64,000 bases of DNA from JALHFZ01 sp963674625 (GTDB lineage: Bacteria; Synergistota; Synergistia; Synergistales; Aminobacteriaceae). Position numbers and translations under genes: made by a program. Numbering within the stretch: the stretch's first letter is position 1; each line of letters opens with the position of its first letter. Location: the NCBI GenBank assembly GCA_963674625.2, contig CAXXXO010000004.1, positions 186,001-250,000 of the forward strand, read 5' to 3'. This document shows positions 41,489-51,255 of the stretch, piece after piece. A model generated the notes under the pieces. It was given only the letters and a program-made list of their open reading frames with translations, was not told where the DNA came from and did no database searches.

Positions 41489-42400
41489 TTACGGTGCGGG
41501 AGAGGGGTGTTCCTGTTCCTTGAGCAGCTCCATCAGGACCGGCAGAGTGACGAATGTCCCCTTTTCCTGCCGGCGGACGCTTTTCCTGCGGATAAAATTC
41601 AGCGTATCCGGGCGGGTGTGCCCGATCATGACGACCCATCCTCTTTCGCCGGCAATGGCAAGCCCCCGGGAAAACTGTTTTTCCATGGATTCCTCGGAAG
41701 TTTCGTTATCGAGAAAGACGGAAGCGTACGCCGTGGACATTCCTTTTTTCCGTGCCGTTCCATAGGCCACCGAAGACGAAGAAGTGCGGCTGTCAAGGAA
41801 AAAAAGATGCGTCCCTCCCAGTTCGTTCATGACCATTTCCATCGTGGGCTGATCTCCCGTAGCCCGGGATCCCCGGTGGTTGTTCATTCCGAGGGCCCGG
41901 GGAAGAGATGCCATGGCCTTGCGAAGCAGCAGGGTCACCGTCTCGGGAGTCATGCCCTTATCGATGACTCCGCTCTTCTCCGTCCAGGTCTTGTCCCCTT
42001 CCGCCGCCATGGGCATATGGACGATAAAGGGGATGTCCGCCTCCGAGGCAATCTGAGCGGCCCTTTCCGACTGGGGCTGAAAGGGGATGATGGCCCACGT
42101 GAGGGGCAGGTCAACGGCCGCGTACTCCTCGGCCATGGCCTTCGAAAAGCCGAAATCGTCGATCACTATAGATATCCACGGCCCTTCGGGAAGGGGCTCC
42201 CGTTCCGCCGGCTTTTCTTCCGGCTTCCCTGAAGAAGGGCTTTCCTCGGCCCTGTCATCGGAGAGAGGATCATATTCCCGGAGAGCAGAATCCCGTACCG
42301 GTTCTTCCCGGGAGGGGGCAAGAAAAAAACCACCCAGCAGCAGGCATATCCCCATTATAAGAGCGCCCCGGGAAAAACCTCTTCTTTTTTTCATTATCAA
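41489..42400 (-). CDS. Divergent polysaccharide deacetylase (YibQ-type)
   Basis: The 303-residue protein has one N-terminal membrane anchor (ALIMGICLLLGGFFLA), an acidic linker, and a NodB-like deacetylase fold with ISIVIDDFGFSKAMA, LTWAIIPFQP, FIVHMPM, and NNHRGSRATGD in place of the usual NodB metal motif. This matches the divergent polysaccharide deacetylase family (DUF610, E. coli YibQ), which often sits beside envC and ctpA-type genes as here. It is probably periplasmic and acts on cell-wall glycan. It starts 21 bases after ctp. Confidence 0.85.
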   Translation of the reverse strand: MIMKKRRGFSRGALIMGICLLLGGFFLAPSREEPVRDSALREYDPLSDDRAEESPSSGKPEEKPAEREPLPEGPWISIVIDDFGFSKAMAEEYAAVDLPLTWAIIPFQPQSERAAQIASEADIPFIVHMPMAAEGDKTWTEKSGVIDKGMTPETVTLLLRKAMASLPRALGMNNHRGSRATGDQPTMEMVMNELGGTHLFFLDSRTSSSSVAYGTARKKGMSTAYASVFLDNETSEESMEKQFSRGLAIAGERGWVVMIGHTRPDTLNFIRRKSVRRQEKGTFVTLPVLMELLKEQEHPSPAP

Positions 42401-42420
42401 GGACGTTTCTTCCGGCCTCC

Positions 42421-43665
42421 TCAGGAAGCCCTGGGCAATTTTTTCTCCGGCATCCCATTGCCTGAGAGGATTTTTTTCAGTTCCTCCTTCGCCCGCTGAA
42501 GCTGGGCGTCCTTGTCTTTCTCCTTTGTGGCTTCTCCGTCAACCTGGACGTCGGGCTCGAGGCCCACATGGTCGATCACCTTGCCCGAAGGGGTATGGTA
42601 CCGGGCGATGGTGACGTAGAGGCCGGATCCGTCGGTAAGGTTGAAGAGCGTCTGGACCGACCCCTTGCCGAAGCTTTTCTTGCCCACAGTAACGGCCCGT
42701 CCCCGGTCACTGAGGGCGCCCGCGACGATCTCCGAGGCCGAGGCGCTGCCCTCGTTGATGAGCACTACCATGGGAAGGCTCGTAAGGGTGCCGGGGTTCG
42801 CGAAGATCTCGTCGTTCGCCCGGTCCATCCTCCCCTTCATACCCACCACAAGGCCGCCGTTCAAAAACATGTCGCTGATCTCCACGGCGCTGTTCAGCAG
42901 GCCGCCGCCGTTGTTCCGGAGGTCCAGGATGAACCCCTTCGCTCCTTCCTTCGTGAGGGAGACCACGGCGTTTCGCACATCGACTGCCGTTTTCTGCTTG
43001 AACTGGCTGATCCGGATATATCCCAGGGTTTTGTCCATCATCTCCGAACGGACCGACTCGAGCTTGATGTTCTCCCGGGTGAGTTCGAACTTGAGCAGCT
43101 CTTCCTCTCCATCCCGGCGGACCCAGATAGTCACGGATGTCCCCGGTTTCCCCCGGAGCTTTTTGACCACCTGCTGGGAGTCCCACCCCAGGATGATCTC
43201 GTCGCCGATCTTCACGATCTGGTCTTTGGGCTTCAGCCCCATCTTGTCGGCGGGGGTATCCTCGATGGGACTGATCACAAGGGTCTGTCCGTCACGCTGG
43301 CCTATATAGATGCCGAGCCCGCCGTATTCACCTTCCATTTCAATCTCTTCTTCCTTCAGCTGCTGGGGGTCAACGAAACGGGTATAGGGGTCGCCCCAGG
43401 CCTCCACCATTCCCCGAATGGCGCCATAGAGCAGCTTGTCGTCCTCCACAGGCTTGCTCTCCGAATCCACCTGGTAGGTTTCGATTATCGCCCGGGCCTG
43501 CTTGAGCAGCCACAGGGACTGGGGTGCGAAAGGGGTGATGCGTTCGAGGTCCGTGAGATCGGCAGCTCCCGCAGAAAACAGAAATCCTGCCAGGGCTGCG
43601 CCGATGACGATGCCCGCCGCCCAGTCCCGAACTCTTTTCCGAAGGGGTATTTTTTCTATAGCCAT
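42421..43665 (-). CDS. ctpA: S41-family C-terminal processing protease (CtpA/Prc)
   Basis: The 414-residue periplasmic protease has an N-terminal signal or anchor (AAGIVIGAALAGFLFSAGA), a PDZ domain (about residues 110-190; GGLGIYIGQRDGQTLVISPI), and the S41 catalytic core. The serine is in NEGSASASEIVAGAL (around 305) and the lysine in GKKSFGKGSVQT (around 330). FILDLRNNGGGLL is also typical. It probably processes envelope proteins or peptidoglycan hydrolases. It sits between envC and the divergent deacetylase, a conserved grouping, and all key residues are present. Confidence 0.94.
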   Translation of the reverse strand: MAIEKIPLRKRVRDWAAGIVIGAALAGFLFSAGAADLTDLERITPFAPQSLWLLKQARAIIETYQVDSESKPVEDDKLLYGAIRGMVEAWGDPYTRFVDPQQLKEEEIEMEGEYGGLGIYIGQRDGQTLVISPIEDTPADKMGLKPKDQIVKIGDEIILGWDSQQVVKKLRGKPGTSVTIWVRRDGEEELLKFELTRENIKLESVRSEMMDKTLGYIRISQFKQKTAVDVRNAVVSLTKEGAKGFILDLRNNGGGLLNSAVEISDMFLNGGLVVGMKGRMDRANDEIFANPGTLTSLPMVVLINEGSASASEIVAGALSDRGRAVTVGKKSFGKGSVQTLFNLTDGSGLYVTIARYHTPSGKVIDHVGLEPDVQVDGEATKEKDKDAQLQRAKEELKKILSGNGMPEKKLPRAS

Positions 43666-43681
43666 GATCTTGCCTTCCTTT

Positions 43682-44875
43682 CTATCGTCTGAGATATTTC
43701 ATGGGGTCCCGGGCATCGCCGTTTACCCGAACTTCAAAGTGGAGATGAGCACCCGTGGCGGTTCCGGTGCTGCCCACGGAGCCTATGGTCTGTCCCTTTT
43801 TCACGGCGCTTCCCTCTCCGGCGGAGATGCTCGACAGATGGGCATATACCGAGGAGAGGTTGTTTCCATGGTCGATGATGACGATCTGGCCGTACCCCCG
43901 AAGCCATCCTGCATAGAGCACCTCGCCGGGACCGGCGGCCCGGACCGGGGTTCCCCTGGGAGCCCGGATATCGATGCCCGTGTGCATTATTTTCGTCCGG
44001 AAGGTCGGATGTACCCGCATTCCGAAGGAACTGGAAATCTGCCCCTGGACCGGCCATGAAAGCTGCCCTCCCGAGGGAAGGTAGGTGTAGCGGGTCGAGC
44101 GGCTGCTGTCTTTCTGCTCTTCATCCCGTTTGCGCTTCATGAGGGCCATGACCGTCCGCTGTATTTCCTTCTGGGATTCCTGCAGCTCTTTCACGGCCTG
44201 TTCGTGAAGGGTCTTCTCCTTCCTTACCTTTCCGAGAAAGTCGTTGCTTTTGTTGATCTCCGACTTGTATGTCGAGCGTGCTTTTGAAAGGTTCGTGGTG
44301 TTCGCCGCAAGTTCCTTCCGCTGCTGCTCCATGGCTGCGGCAGCCCTGGAAAGACGGTCCTTTTTCTCGAGCATGGAATCGATCATGGCCTGATCCTGGA
44401 GGGAGATCCGGTTCAGCAGAAAGGCCGTCTCCATGGCTTCGTGGGCCGTGGAGGCGGAAAGAAGGAGGTTGAATTCCGCCACGCCTCCGTACTTGTATAT
44501 ATCCACAAGGCGGTCCTCGAGGACGGACTTCATCCGGGAAAGGTCCGTCTCGGCGGACTTCATGTCGGCGCGGAGAGACTCGATTGTGACCGTCACCTTT
44601 TCATGCTTCAGTTCGAGAACGCGGATTCGCTGCTCCGTGACCTTTTTTTTCTGGTCAAGGGTATTTATCTGGGTCAGCACTCCTTTTTCCTTCTCTCCCA
44701 TCAGCTTCACCCGCTTCTCGTGCTCGGCGATCTGCTGTTCAAGACGGCGCATCCTCGCTTCTTCGGCGGCGATGCGGCTGTCGATCCCGGGGGCTGCGAA
44801 AAGGGGAGCCCCCGCAAGAAAGACCATCGTCAAAATGCCGGCGGCCGCAATTGCTGCCCGAACTTTTCCTCTCAC
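43682..44875 (-). CDS. envC: EnvC-like murein hydrolase (coiled coil plus M23 domain)
   Basis: The 397-residue protein starts with GTG 44875 (AGGAGGGG site) and has a signal peptide ending FAAPG. A long coiled coil (about residues 35-245) is followed by a C-terminal LytM/M23 domain. Both zinc motifs are intact (HTGIDI and HLHFEV), unlike E. coli EnvC, which is a non-enzymatic activator, so this protein may itself cut peptide crosslinks. It lies directly downstream of ftsE-ftsX, whose complex is known to control EnvC or similar hydrolases across the membrane. Confidence 0.92.
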   Translation of the reverse strand: MRGKVRAAIAAAGILTMVFLAGAPLFAAPGIDSRIAAEEARMRRLEQQIAEHEKRVKLMGEKEKGVLTQINTLDQKKKVTEQRIRVLELKHEKVTVTIESLRADMKSAETDLSRMKSVLEDRLVDIYKYGGVAEFNLLLSASTAHEAMETAFLLNRISLQDQAMIDSMLEKKDRLSRAAAAMEQQRKELAANTTNLSKARSTYKSEINKSNDFLGKVRKEKTLHEQAVKELQESQKEIQRTVMALMKRKRDEEQKDSSRSTRYTYLPSGGQLSWPVQGQISSSFGMRVHPTFRTKIMHTGIDIRAPRGTPVRAAGPGEVLYAGWLRGYGQIVIIDHGNNLSSVYAHLSSISAGEGSAVKKGQTIGSVGSTGTATGAHLHFEVRVNGDARDPMKYLRR

Positions 44876-44903
44876 AGCTGTCCCCTCCTGTTCATGATCT
44901 CTT

Positions 44904-45788
44904 TTACCGCGGGCGCATGGCCCGGGAGGTAAACCGGTGAACTGCAAGCCAGCTGCAGATCCATCCCAGGGTCGCCCCGAAGGCAAGAAGAAGGAGAAAG
45001 AACTGGATGAGCACCTGCCGGTTCACGATTATATCAAGAAAAACGAGGGATGAGCGTATGGCGGCAACGGCGGAGGCGTAGGTAGCCCACAGTCCCGCCA
45101 CGGCCAGCAGCGCCCCTCCCGCTCCGAGGATCAGTCCCTGGAAGACGAAGGGAAGGGAAATATAGGTTTTCGTGGCGCCGATAAGCAGCATGACCTCGAT
45201 TTCCTCTTTCTTCGAGTAGATGGCGATGCGGATGGTATTGAAGATGACGAGAGCGCTGATGACGAGGGTGAGGACCAGGATAGCCCCCGAGACCCCCGAT
45301 GCGGTCCTGGAGATGGCGGTGAGCCGCTCCACGAGCTTTCCCGAATAGAGCACTTCCTCCACGGAGGGGAAAAGCATGAGATCCCGCACGAGGGGGGTGA
45401 TGAATTCAGCCTTGGTGACCGAAATCTCCACGCTCCAGGGCAGGGGGTTTTCCCCGAGAAGGGTGACCGCCCTGGCCTGGTTGCCCAGTTTCGCCCGGAG
45501 GCGTTCGAGCGCCTCGTCGGGGGAGATGGTCTTAAGGGAGGTAACCACCGGGATCGTCTTCACTTTCGCGAGCAGCTCGTCCGGCAGGGCCCCCTTCTTG
45601 AGATAGACCTGCACCACGAGTCCGCCCTCGATCTGTGAGACCATGTGGCGGACATTCAAAGCGAAGAGAGCCGTAAACCCGAGGATATAGAGCACCGACG
45701 CGGCAGTGAGAAGGGTAAGAATGCTCAGCCCCCAATGGCGGAAGAGAAGCCGGAAGGTGTCCCGGAGGGCATATCTAAAGCTCGCCAT
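44904..45788 (-). CDS. ftsX: Cell-division permease-like protein FtsX
   Basis: The 294-residue protein has four membrane helices with the FtsX topology: one N-terminal helix (LSILTLLTAASVLYILGF), a periplasmic domain of about 120 residues, then three helices. The ALVIFNTIRIAIYSKKEEIEVM segment is diagnostic. With FtsE it forms an ABC-type mechanotransmitter that activates the EnvC-type hydrolase at the septum. Its start lies 14 bases inside ftsE, and envC follows 28 bases downstream. Confidence 0.95.
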   Translation of the reverse strand: MASFRYALRDTFRLLFRHWGLSILTLLTAASVLYILGFTALFALNVRHMVSQIEGGLVVQVYLKKGALPDELLAKVKTIPVVTSLKTISPDEALERLRAKLGNQARAVTLLGENPLPWSVEISVTKAEFITPLVRDLMLFPSVEEVLYSGKLVERLTAISRTASGVSGAILVLTLVISALVIFNTIRIAIYSKKEEIEVMLLIGATKTYISLPFVFQGLILGAGGALLAVAGLWATYASAVAAIRSSLVFLDIIVNRQVLIQFFLLLLAFGATLGWICSWLAVHRFTSRAMRPR

Positions 45789-46470
45789 CGATGTAATACC
45801 TCCCCCGGAGTTCGTCCCGCTTCATTCTGCCGTTGTGAAGCTCCACGACCCGCTGGCGGTAGGCATCCACAAGGAACCGATCGTGGGTGGCCACGATGAC
45901 GGTGGTTCCGGCCGCGTTGATCGACAGAAGAAGACGCATGATCTCCTCAGATGTCCTCATGTCGAGGTTGCCGGTGGGTTCGTCGGCAAGAAAGATCGAC
46001 GGTGAATTCGCCATGGCCCGGGCGATGGCGACCCGCTGCTGCTCTCCTCCGGAAAGCTGGGGGGGATTGAGAAAGCGGCGCCTCCACAGCCCCACCTGGT
46101 CGATGACCTCATTGGCCCGGTTCTGCACTATCCTGGGAGGGATGCCCATTGCCTCGAGGACAAAGGCGATATTTTCGAAAACCGAACGGTTGGGGAGAAG
46201 GCGATAATCCTGAAAGACGACCCCCACGTCCCTCCGGTAGAAGGGGATCTCCCTTCCGCTGATCTTCCTCAGGTTTTTGTCCCCTACGGTAATCTGTCCC
46301 CGGGTCGGAAGATATTCCCGGGATATGAGGCGCAGCAGGGTTGTTTTTCCGGAGCCGGTAGTTCCCACGAGGTAGATGAACTCTCCCTTGTCTACGGAGA
46401 GATACAGGTCCTCGAGGGCGATGATGTCCGGTTCGAACATCTTGGTGACTCCTGAAAGCCGAATATCCAT
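45775..46470 (-). CDS. ftsE: Cell-division ATP-binding protein FtsE
   Basis: The 231-residue ABC ATPase has Walker A VGTTGSGKTTLL, Q-loop VGVVFQDYRLLPN, signature LSGGEQQRVAIARAM, Walker B FLADEPTGNLD and the H-loop in VIVATHDRF, all canonical for FtsE. It powers FtsX. It overlaps ftsX by 14 bases and begins 3 bases after the transketolase C-subunit stop, so the sugar-phosphate genes and the division genes share an operon. Confidence 0.96.
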   Translation of the reverse strand: MDIRLSGVTKMFEPDIIALEDLYLSVDKGEFIYLVGTTGSGKTTLLRLISREYLPTRGQITVGDKNLRKISGREIPFYRRDVGVVFQDYRLLPNRSVFENIAFVLEAMGIPPRIVQNRANEVIDQVGLWRRRFLNPPQLSGGEQQRVAIARAMANSPSIFLADEPTGNLDMRTSEEIMRLLLSINAAGTTVIVATHDRFLVDAYRQRVVELHNGRMKRDELRGRYYIDGEL

Positions 46471-46473
46471 AAA

Positions 46474-47424
46474 CTACCTCCTGCGCATGACCCACGACTG
46501 CATGGCGGCGCTCACGATCTGGGAAGCCGTCAGGCCGTAATATTCCTGAAGCTCGGCCGGCGAGCCGCTCTGTCCGAACTTGTCGAAAACAGCGACCTGC
46601 TTCACCGGAATGGGATAACAGTCCCCCGCCAGGGCCGCCACAGCTTCTCCCAGGCCGCCCCGGGAAAAATGCTCTTCCGCGGTGACGCAGCACCCCGTCC
46701 TGTGAAAGGAGTCGAGGATCATCTGGGATGGAATAGGGGACACGCTGTAGCAGTCGATGACCTCGGCGCTGATGTTCTGGCTGGTGAGGACGGCGGCCGC
46801 TGAAAGCGCTTCGGAGACCATGATACCACAACAGCAGAGGGTAACGCCCGATCCCTCCCGCAGAATCCGCCCGCCTCCGGGGGTGAAATCCCGATCCCCT
46901 TCTTCGTAGATGTCGGGGGCCGGAGCCCTCCCGAGACGGATATAGACGGGCCCCCGGGAGTCTGCGGCGCCCCTGAGGAGGGCGAGGGCGGAAGTATAGT
47001 CTGCGGGAGCCAGCACCGTCATATTCGGCAGCACCCTCATGAGGGCGAGATCCTCAAGCATCTGGTGGGCCGCCCCGTCCTCCCCCACTGTCACTCCGCA
47101 GCAGCTTCCCACAATCTTCACCGGAAGGCCGGGAATCGCCACGGCGGAGCGGATCTGCTCGTAACCTCTTCCCACGAGAAAGGAGCCGTAGGAGGAAACA
47201 TAGACGTTCTCACCCTCCAGGGCCATCCCCGCAGCCGTAAGGATCATATTCTGCTCCGCCATCCCCACGTTGAAGCAGCAGCCCGGATATTCAGCGGCGA
47301 AACGGGCCGCCCGGGTGGCAGATCCCACGTCGCCGTCCACGGCAAGGACGTTCAGTCCCGATCCGGCGAGGTCGAGGAGGGCCTGGCCGTAGGCATCCCT
47401 GGTACTTCTCGAATTGGTCTTCAC
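46474..47424 (-). CDS. Transketolase C-terminal subunit (pyrimidine and C-terminal domains)
   Basis: The 316-residue protein carries the pyrimidine-binding domain (VDGDVGSATRAARFA, FNVGMAEQNMILTAAGMA with the catalytic Glu) and the C-terminal domain (GSGVTLCCCGIMVSEAL) of transketolase. Together with the N-terminal subunit just upstream (ATGA overlap) it makes a two-subunit enzyme of the kind found in archaea and many anaerobes. The reaction is thiamine-dependent two-carbon transfer between sugar phosphates, feeding ribose and aromatic precursors. Confidence 0.92.
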   Translation of the reverse strand: MKTNSRSTRDAYGQALLDLAGSGLNVLAVDGDVGSATRAARFAAEYPGCCFNVGMAEQNMILTAAGMALEGENVYVSSYGSFLVGRGYEQIRSAVAIPGLPVKIVGSCCGVTVGEDGAAHQMLEDLALMRVLPNMTVLAPADYTSALALLRGAADSRGPVYIRLGRAPAPDIYEEGDRDFTPGGGRILREGSGVTLCCCGIMVSEALSAAAVLTSQNISAEVIDCYSVSPIPSQMILDSFHRTGCCVTAEEHFSRGGLGEAVAALAGDCYPIPVKQVAVFDKFGQSGSPAELQEYYGLTASQIVSAAMQSWVMRRR

Positions 47425-48254
47425 AGCAGATCCTCCTCTTTTCCCAGTTCCAGCAGCGCCCTGTCAACCGTCCCCCGGTCGAGGACCATTCTGCCGCCGG
47501 AGGGGTCATTTTCGAGAAAGGAAATTCCCTTTCCGAGACGGGTTCCGGCCAGAAGGCAGCGGGGCCGCCCGGCAGAGGAATTCAGGCGGGCCAGACCCTC
47601 CCCGAGGGAGCCGAAGTCGTGGCCGCCGCATTCTTCCACGGCCCAGCCGAAGGAGAGGAATTTCTCCTTCAGGGGCTCGAGGGGCATGATATCCTCGGTG
47701 CCCCCCTCCATCTGCCTTCCGTTGCGGTCGATAATGAGAAGCAGCTTTTCGAGGCCGTACGCGGAGGATGCGAGGGCGGCCTCCCAGAACGCCCCTTCCT
47801 GAAGCTCGCCGTCTCCTGCGAGGCAGCAGACCCGGCTTTCGCTCTTTCTGCCCTTCAGGGAGAGAACCATGCCGTTCGCCAGGCCGAGGCCCATCCCGAG
47901 GGAGCCTGCCGGAGCGTCGACTCCCGGGGTGCGCCGAAGTTCCGGGTGCCCCTGAAGCATGGCCCCGAGACGGCGATAGCTCCACAGTTCGTCCCGGGGA
48001 AAAAATCCGCACCGGGCGAGGACAGCGTAAAGGGCCGGGCAGCCGTGCCCCTTGCTGAGAACGAAGCGGTCCCTGTCTTCCCAGGCCGGTTCTTCGGGCC
48101 GGACGGAGAGGACTTCTCCGTAGAGCCACACGAGGATCTCTACGATTGAAAGGGCCGAGGCCACGCGGCCCGAACGGGCCATGCCGATCATGCGGATCAC
48201 GTCTCTGCGGACTTCGGCGGCGGTTTCGGCGGAAACTGAAAGGTTCGGCGTCAC
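47421..48254 (-). CDS. Transketolase N-terminal (thiamine-binding) subunit
   Basis: The 277-residue protein has the thiamine pyrophosphate domain of transketolase: RFVLSKGHGCPALYAVL, GSLGMGLGLANGM, and GDGELQEGAFWEA with the later IIDRN completing the Mg/TPP motif. Its ATG overlaps the csaB stop and its stop overlaps the C-subunit start, so the two halves are made together. It is a split enzyme, not a broken one. Confidence 0.93.
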   Translation of the reverse strand: MTPNLSVSAETAAEVRRDVIRMIGMARSGRVASALSIVEILVWLYGEVLSVRPEEPAWEDRDRFVLSKGHGCPALYAVLARCGFFPRDELWSYRRLGAMLQGHPELRRTPGVDAPAGSLGMGLGLANGMVLSLKGRKSESRVCCLAGDGELQEGAFWEAALASSAYGLEKLLLIIDRNGRQMEGGTEDIMPLEPLKEKFLSFGWAVEECGGHDFGSLGEGLARLNSSAGRPRCLLAGTRLGKGISFLENDPSGGRMVLDRGTVDRALLELGKEEDLL

Positions 48255-49300
48255 GGCAGGACCATCTCCTTATTTTGAACTGCGGGAAGAACGGATTCCA
48301 GCAGAGAGCTGAATTCCCGCAGAAATTCCGTTCTTTCCCGGGCAGAGCGCCCCTTCTCCGGAAAAGCCGGGGACGGAAGGTCCCCTTCGCCGCTCCAGGA
48401 GGGGAGAGACCAGTCCCGGGCGAGGCTCTCCACCTTGGGATCGTAAGCGGCCAGAGTCAGGGGAAGACCGGCCCGAAGGGCCAGCAGGGCGAAATGATAG
48501 CGCATGGAGACCGCACTTCCTGCTGCGGCGAGGATCCGGACCTCCTCTTCCCTCCAGTTGTCTTCTGTAAGAAGAAGGATCTCCGAGGCACAGAGAATTC
48601 CCCGCTCCGCCTGGGATTCCATAAGCTGACGGTCCTCCTCCGCGAGGGCCACTCCCAGGAGTGAAACACCCGCACTCTCCGCCAGGCGGGATGCTTCTGC
48701 GGCGGTCCTGTCGGGAAGTTCTCCCCGCCAGGGACGGATATTCACGAGCAGAGGCCCGGAAAGGGCATCCTTTGCCCTTTTTTCCGGAAGAGGAAGGGAA
48801 AAGGCCGGGTCGGGGGTGAGGAGGGAATCCTTGTTCCATCCGGCGAGCAGGTCTCTCGACCGGATGTCCCTGACCCCCACGGCGGCACAGGACCGGAGGG
48901 CATTTTTTGCGAACCACTCCCCTCTCCGGGTGGAAAAGGGACCTACCGACTGCCCCACCGCCCAGGGACGGGCGCCGGCGAGGAGGGCGAGGCGCACCAC
49001 CCCCCAGTACCAGGCGCAGGACCGGACGCTCGTGGCGTCCTGGAAGAGGCCTCCTCCGCCCAGCAGAAGGGTGTCGCTCTTCCTCAGCAGGGAAAAGACC
49101 GCCCCGGAATTCCAGCGGGGAACCGCCGTCACCGAAAGAGAGCTCCCCGACTTCTCCGGCGCAGCCGAAAGAAGGGCGATCTCCCTCCGGGAAATCCCCT
49201 GACATTCGCAGGCCTCGACGAGAGAGGCCGCAAGGAGTTCGTCTCCGAGATTGCCGAAGCCGTAGTAGCCGCAGAGGGTCACCCGGTAGGGGCGGGTCAC
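48251..49300 (-). CDS. csaB: CsaB-type polysaccharide pyruvyl transferase
   Basis: CsaB adds pyruvate ketal to the secondary cell-wall polysaccharide that SLH-domain proteins bind. The 349-residue protein begins LCGYYGFGNLGDELLAASLV and has the LLLGGGGLFQD loop, SVGPFSTRRG, and a late SMRYHFALLALRAGLP motif of the pyruvyl transferase family. GTG 49300 overlaps the stop of the upstream gene (GTGA). Its presence suggests an SLH-anchored outer layer, as described in Synergistota and Negativicutes. That link is inference. Confidence 0.9.
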   Translation of the reverse strand: MTRPYRVTLCGYYGFGNLGDELLAASLVEACECQGISRREIALLSAAPEKSGSSLSVTAVPRWNSGAVFSLLRKSDTLLLGGGGLFQDATSVRSCAWYWGVVRLALLAGARPWAVGQSVGPFSTRRGEWFAKNALRSCAAVGVRDIRSRDLLAGWNKDSLLTPDPAFSLPLPEKRAKDALSGPLLVNIRPWRGELPDRTAAEASRLAESAGVSLLGVALAEEDRQLMESQAERGILCASEILLLTEDNWREEEVRILAAAGSAVSMRYHFALLALRAGLPLTLAAYDPKVESLARDWSLPSWSGEGDLPSPAFPEKGRSARERTEFLREFSSLLESVLPAVQNKEMVLP

Positions 49301-51255
49301 TCCGTCACCATCCTCCCGAATCTGCTCCACAGGGGAAGAAGGACGAAGCGAAGAAGGAGAATTGCTCCCATTCCCACGAGAACACCTGTCCAGAGGCCGT
49401 TGAACTGGCGGAAGAGGATGAAATACAGGGGAGTATGAAAATGGCAGAAGCTGTTCACCGCGGAGGAAAATCCCAGGACGGTGCCCATCCTGAAGACCTC
49501 CCTCCAGCGGGGCCAGAGATCCGCCTTCCGTACGTAGTACCACAGGAGGAGCGAAGGATAGCCGAGGAAGAGCTCCTTGCTCCTTGGCCTGGCCACGAGA
49601 ACCCGTTCGAGAAAGTCCCGCAGCCGCACTTCGAAGGCAGGGACGAACTGGACGTTATCGCTTCTGAAGAGGACAAGCCCTGCGACGGCAAGGAGCATGC
49701 CGAGCAGAAAAAGTTCTCCCCACAGGGGAGGACGGCGGAATATTTCACCGATGGATTCGGGATGCTCCCGGTTTTTCAGGTCCGCGAGAAGGACGAGAAG
49801 GGGGGGAAGAAAGAGGGTCGCCTTGACCCCCGAGAAGCTCCGCAGACGAAGCATGTAGGTCGGCTCGCTGAAGAAGGCCGCGATGGCGAGCCCGCCTGCC
49901 AGGGCAAAGAGAAAGCTTCCCGCAAGGCCCGTCCAGGGGCGGCGCCATCCGTCGAGGGCGAGAAAGGATGCCTCCGCCACCACGAAAACTGCCGCCAGTG
50001 CGCCGACGATTCTGGCGGCGAAGGGCACCAGCCAGACACCGGCCGCAAGGGCCGCGGAAAGAAGAAGAAGGAGAGCCAGCCCTTTTGCCGGAAGAGCCGA
50101 AGATCTGGATTCTTTATCCCCCTTCGGAACAAAGAAGCGCTGCAGATAGCGCAGAAGAGAATAGACAAAGGCGAGGGAGAGGGCCAGGGCACCGAAGATC
50201 CCCGTCTTCCAGGGAGCGAGGGGAGAGGGCCAGGCAAGGGCGATTCCGTGGGCCGACAGTGTGGCCGCAAGATCGTCCACCTCGGAAACGAAGGCGCCGA
50301 GAGGGTTCTCAGACGCTTCGAGGGCGGAGGGGCGGAAGATCAGCAGCCGGACGGACCGCTCCTTTACAGCCCGAAGCAGCCGCTCTTTCAGGGCTGACCG
50401 GGAGATGTTCCGGCTCAAAAGCTCTTCGTGGGTTACGCTGTGGAGGGGCAGCAGGGAGGGGTAGGCGTTCCAGTTGAGCTGCGCGGCGCCGATCTGCCGG
50501 GAAAACTCCACCACGGCGACGGACCGGCCCTTCCCGGTGACGGCATTGGACAGGGGACGCAGATCAGGATATCCCAGGGCCACCTCACCCGAAGGAGCGA
50601 CAACCCGCACGGAAGGGAACTCCCCGAGAATGCGGGAGAGGGTCTCCACCGCAGGGCGGGTATCCCCCGGAAGGGCGGGGGCGACCCGGTAGAACACGGG
50701 AATGTCCTGCTTCTTGGCAAGAAGAAGTCCGCCGAGGTCGGGAAGGATTCCGGTGAACTGGAGGTCCTTCAGTGAACCCGGAAGGAGGGCGATCGTTCCG
50801 CCTTCGGTCTCGGAGATCTTTGCTCCGGGAAACCGGACCGCCAGGAAAGAGAGCAGTTCTTTTCCCCGGGAGAAATTCGAGGGGAAGAAAAGGACAGGGC
50901 CGGAGGAGCCGGCCGGGGCATTCCTGCGGGCCCCCTCCGGAAGACCCGAGACGGGACCGTAATAGAGGGGGAGAGCGCCTCCGGTCAGGTCATCCCCCGT
51001 GAGCTCCGATACCATCATTCCTCCGGCTCCCCTCCCGGCCAGGAGGGGCCAGAGATCGTCGGGAGATTTTCCTTCCCTTCCGGCGAGGGAGACCACGTCC
51101 CGGTAATCCAGAACGATGGCGGCGGTGCGGTTCTGCCGCTCCGCCCTCAGCCGGGGAAGAAGGGCGATCCCCGAGAGAAGAAAAAGGAGAAGGACCACGG
51201 CCACTCCCAGGTTCACGCTTCTCGCGGAAAAGGGAGATTGTTTTTCGATTTTCAT
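49297..51255 (-). CDS. DUF5693 multi-spanning membrane protein
   Basis: The 652-residue protein has one N-terminal helix (VNLGVAVVLLLFLLSGIALL), a large extracytoplasmic domain (about residues 45-340) with a barrel-like repeating pattern, and eight or more membrane helices to the C-terminus. It matches the DUF5693 family by layout and by its usual place just before csaB. Function is unknown; a role in cell-wall polysaccharide export or modification is inferred from csaB coupling. ATG 51255 overlaps the maf stop (ATGA), which fixes the start. Confidence 0.8.
   Translation of the reverse strand: MKIEKQSPFSARSVNLGVAVVLLLFLLSGIALLPRLRAERQNRTAAIVLDYRDVVSLAGREGKSPDDLWPLLAGRGAGGMMVSELTGDDLTGGALPLYYGPVSGLPEGARRNAPAGSSGPVLFFPSNFSRGKELLSFLAVRFPGAKISETEGGTIALLPGSLKDLQFTGILPDLGGLLLAKKQDIPVFYRVAPALPGDTRPAVETLSRILGEFPSVRVVAPSGEVALGYPDLRPLSNAVTGKGRSVAVVEFSRQIGAAQLNWNAYPSLLPLHSVTHEELLSRNISRSALKERLLRAVKERSVRLLIFRPSALEASENPLGAFVSEVDDLAATLSAHGIALAWPSPLAPWKTGIFGALALSLAFVYSLLRYLQRFFVPKGDKESRSSALPAKGLALLLLLSAALAAGVWLVPFAARIVGALAAVFVVAEASFLALDGWRRPWTGLAGSFLFALAGGLAIAAFFSEPTYMLRLRSFSGVKATLFLPPLLVLLADLKNREHPESIGEIFRRPPLWGELFLLGMLLAVAGLVLFRSDNVQFVPAFEVRLRDFLERVLVARPRSKELFLGYPSLLLWYYVRKADLWPRWREVFRMGTVLGFSSAVNSFCHFHTPLYFILFRQFNGLWTGVLVGMGAILLLRFVLLPLWSRFGRMVTE

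Noticed and set aside
47421..48254. Transketolase interpreted as a gene broken in two
   Set aside because: The two halves have proper domain boundaries and an ATGA overlap, matching known two-subunit transketolases.
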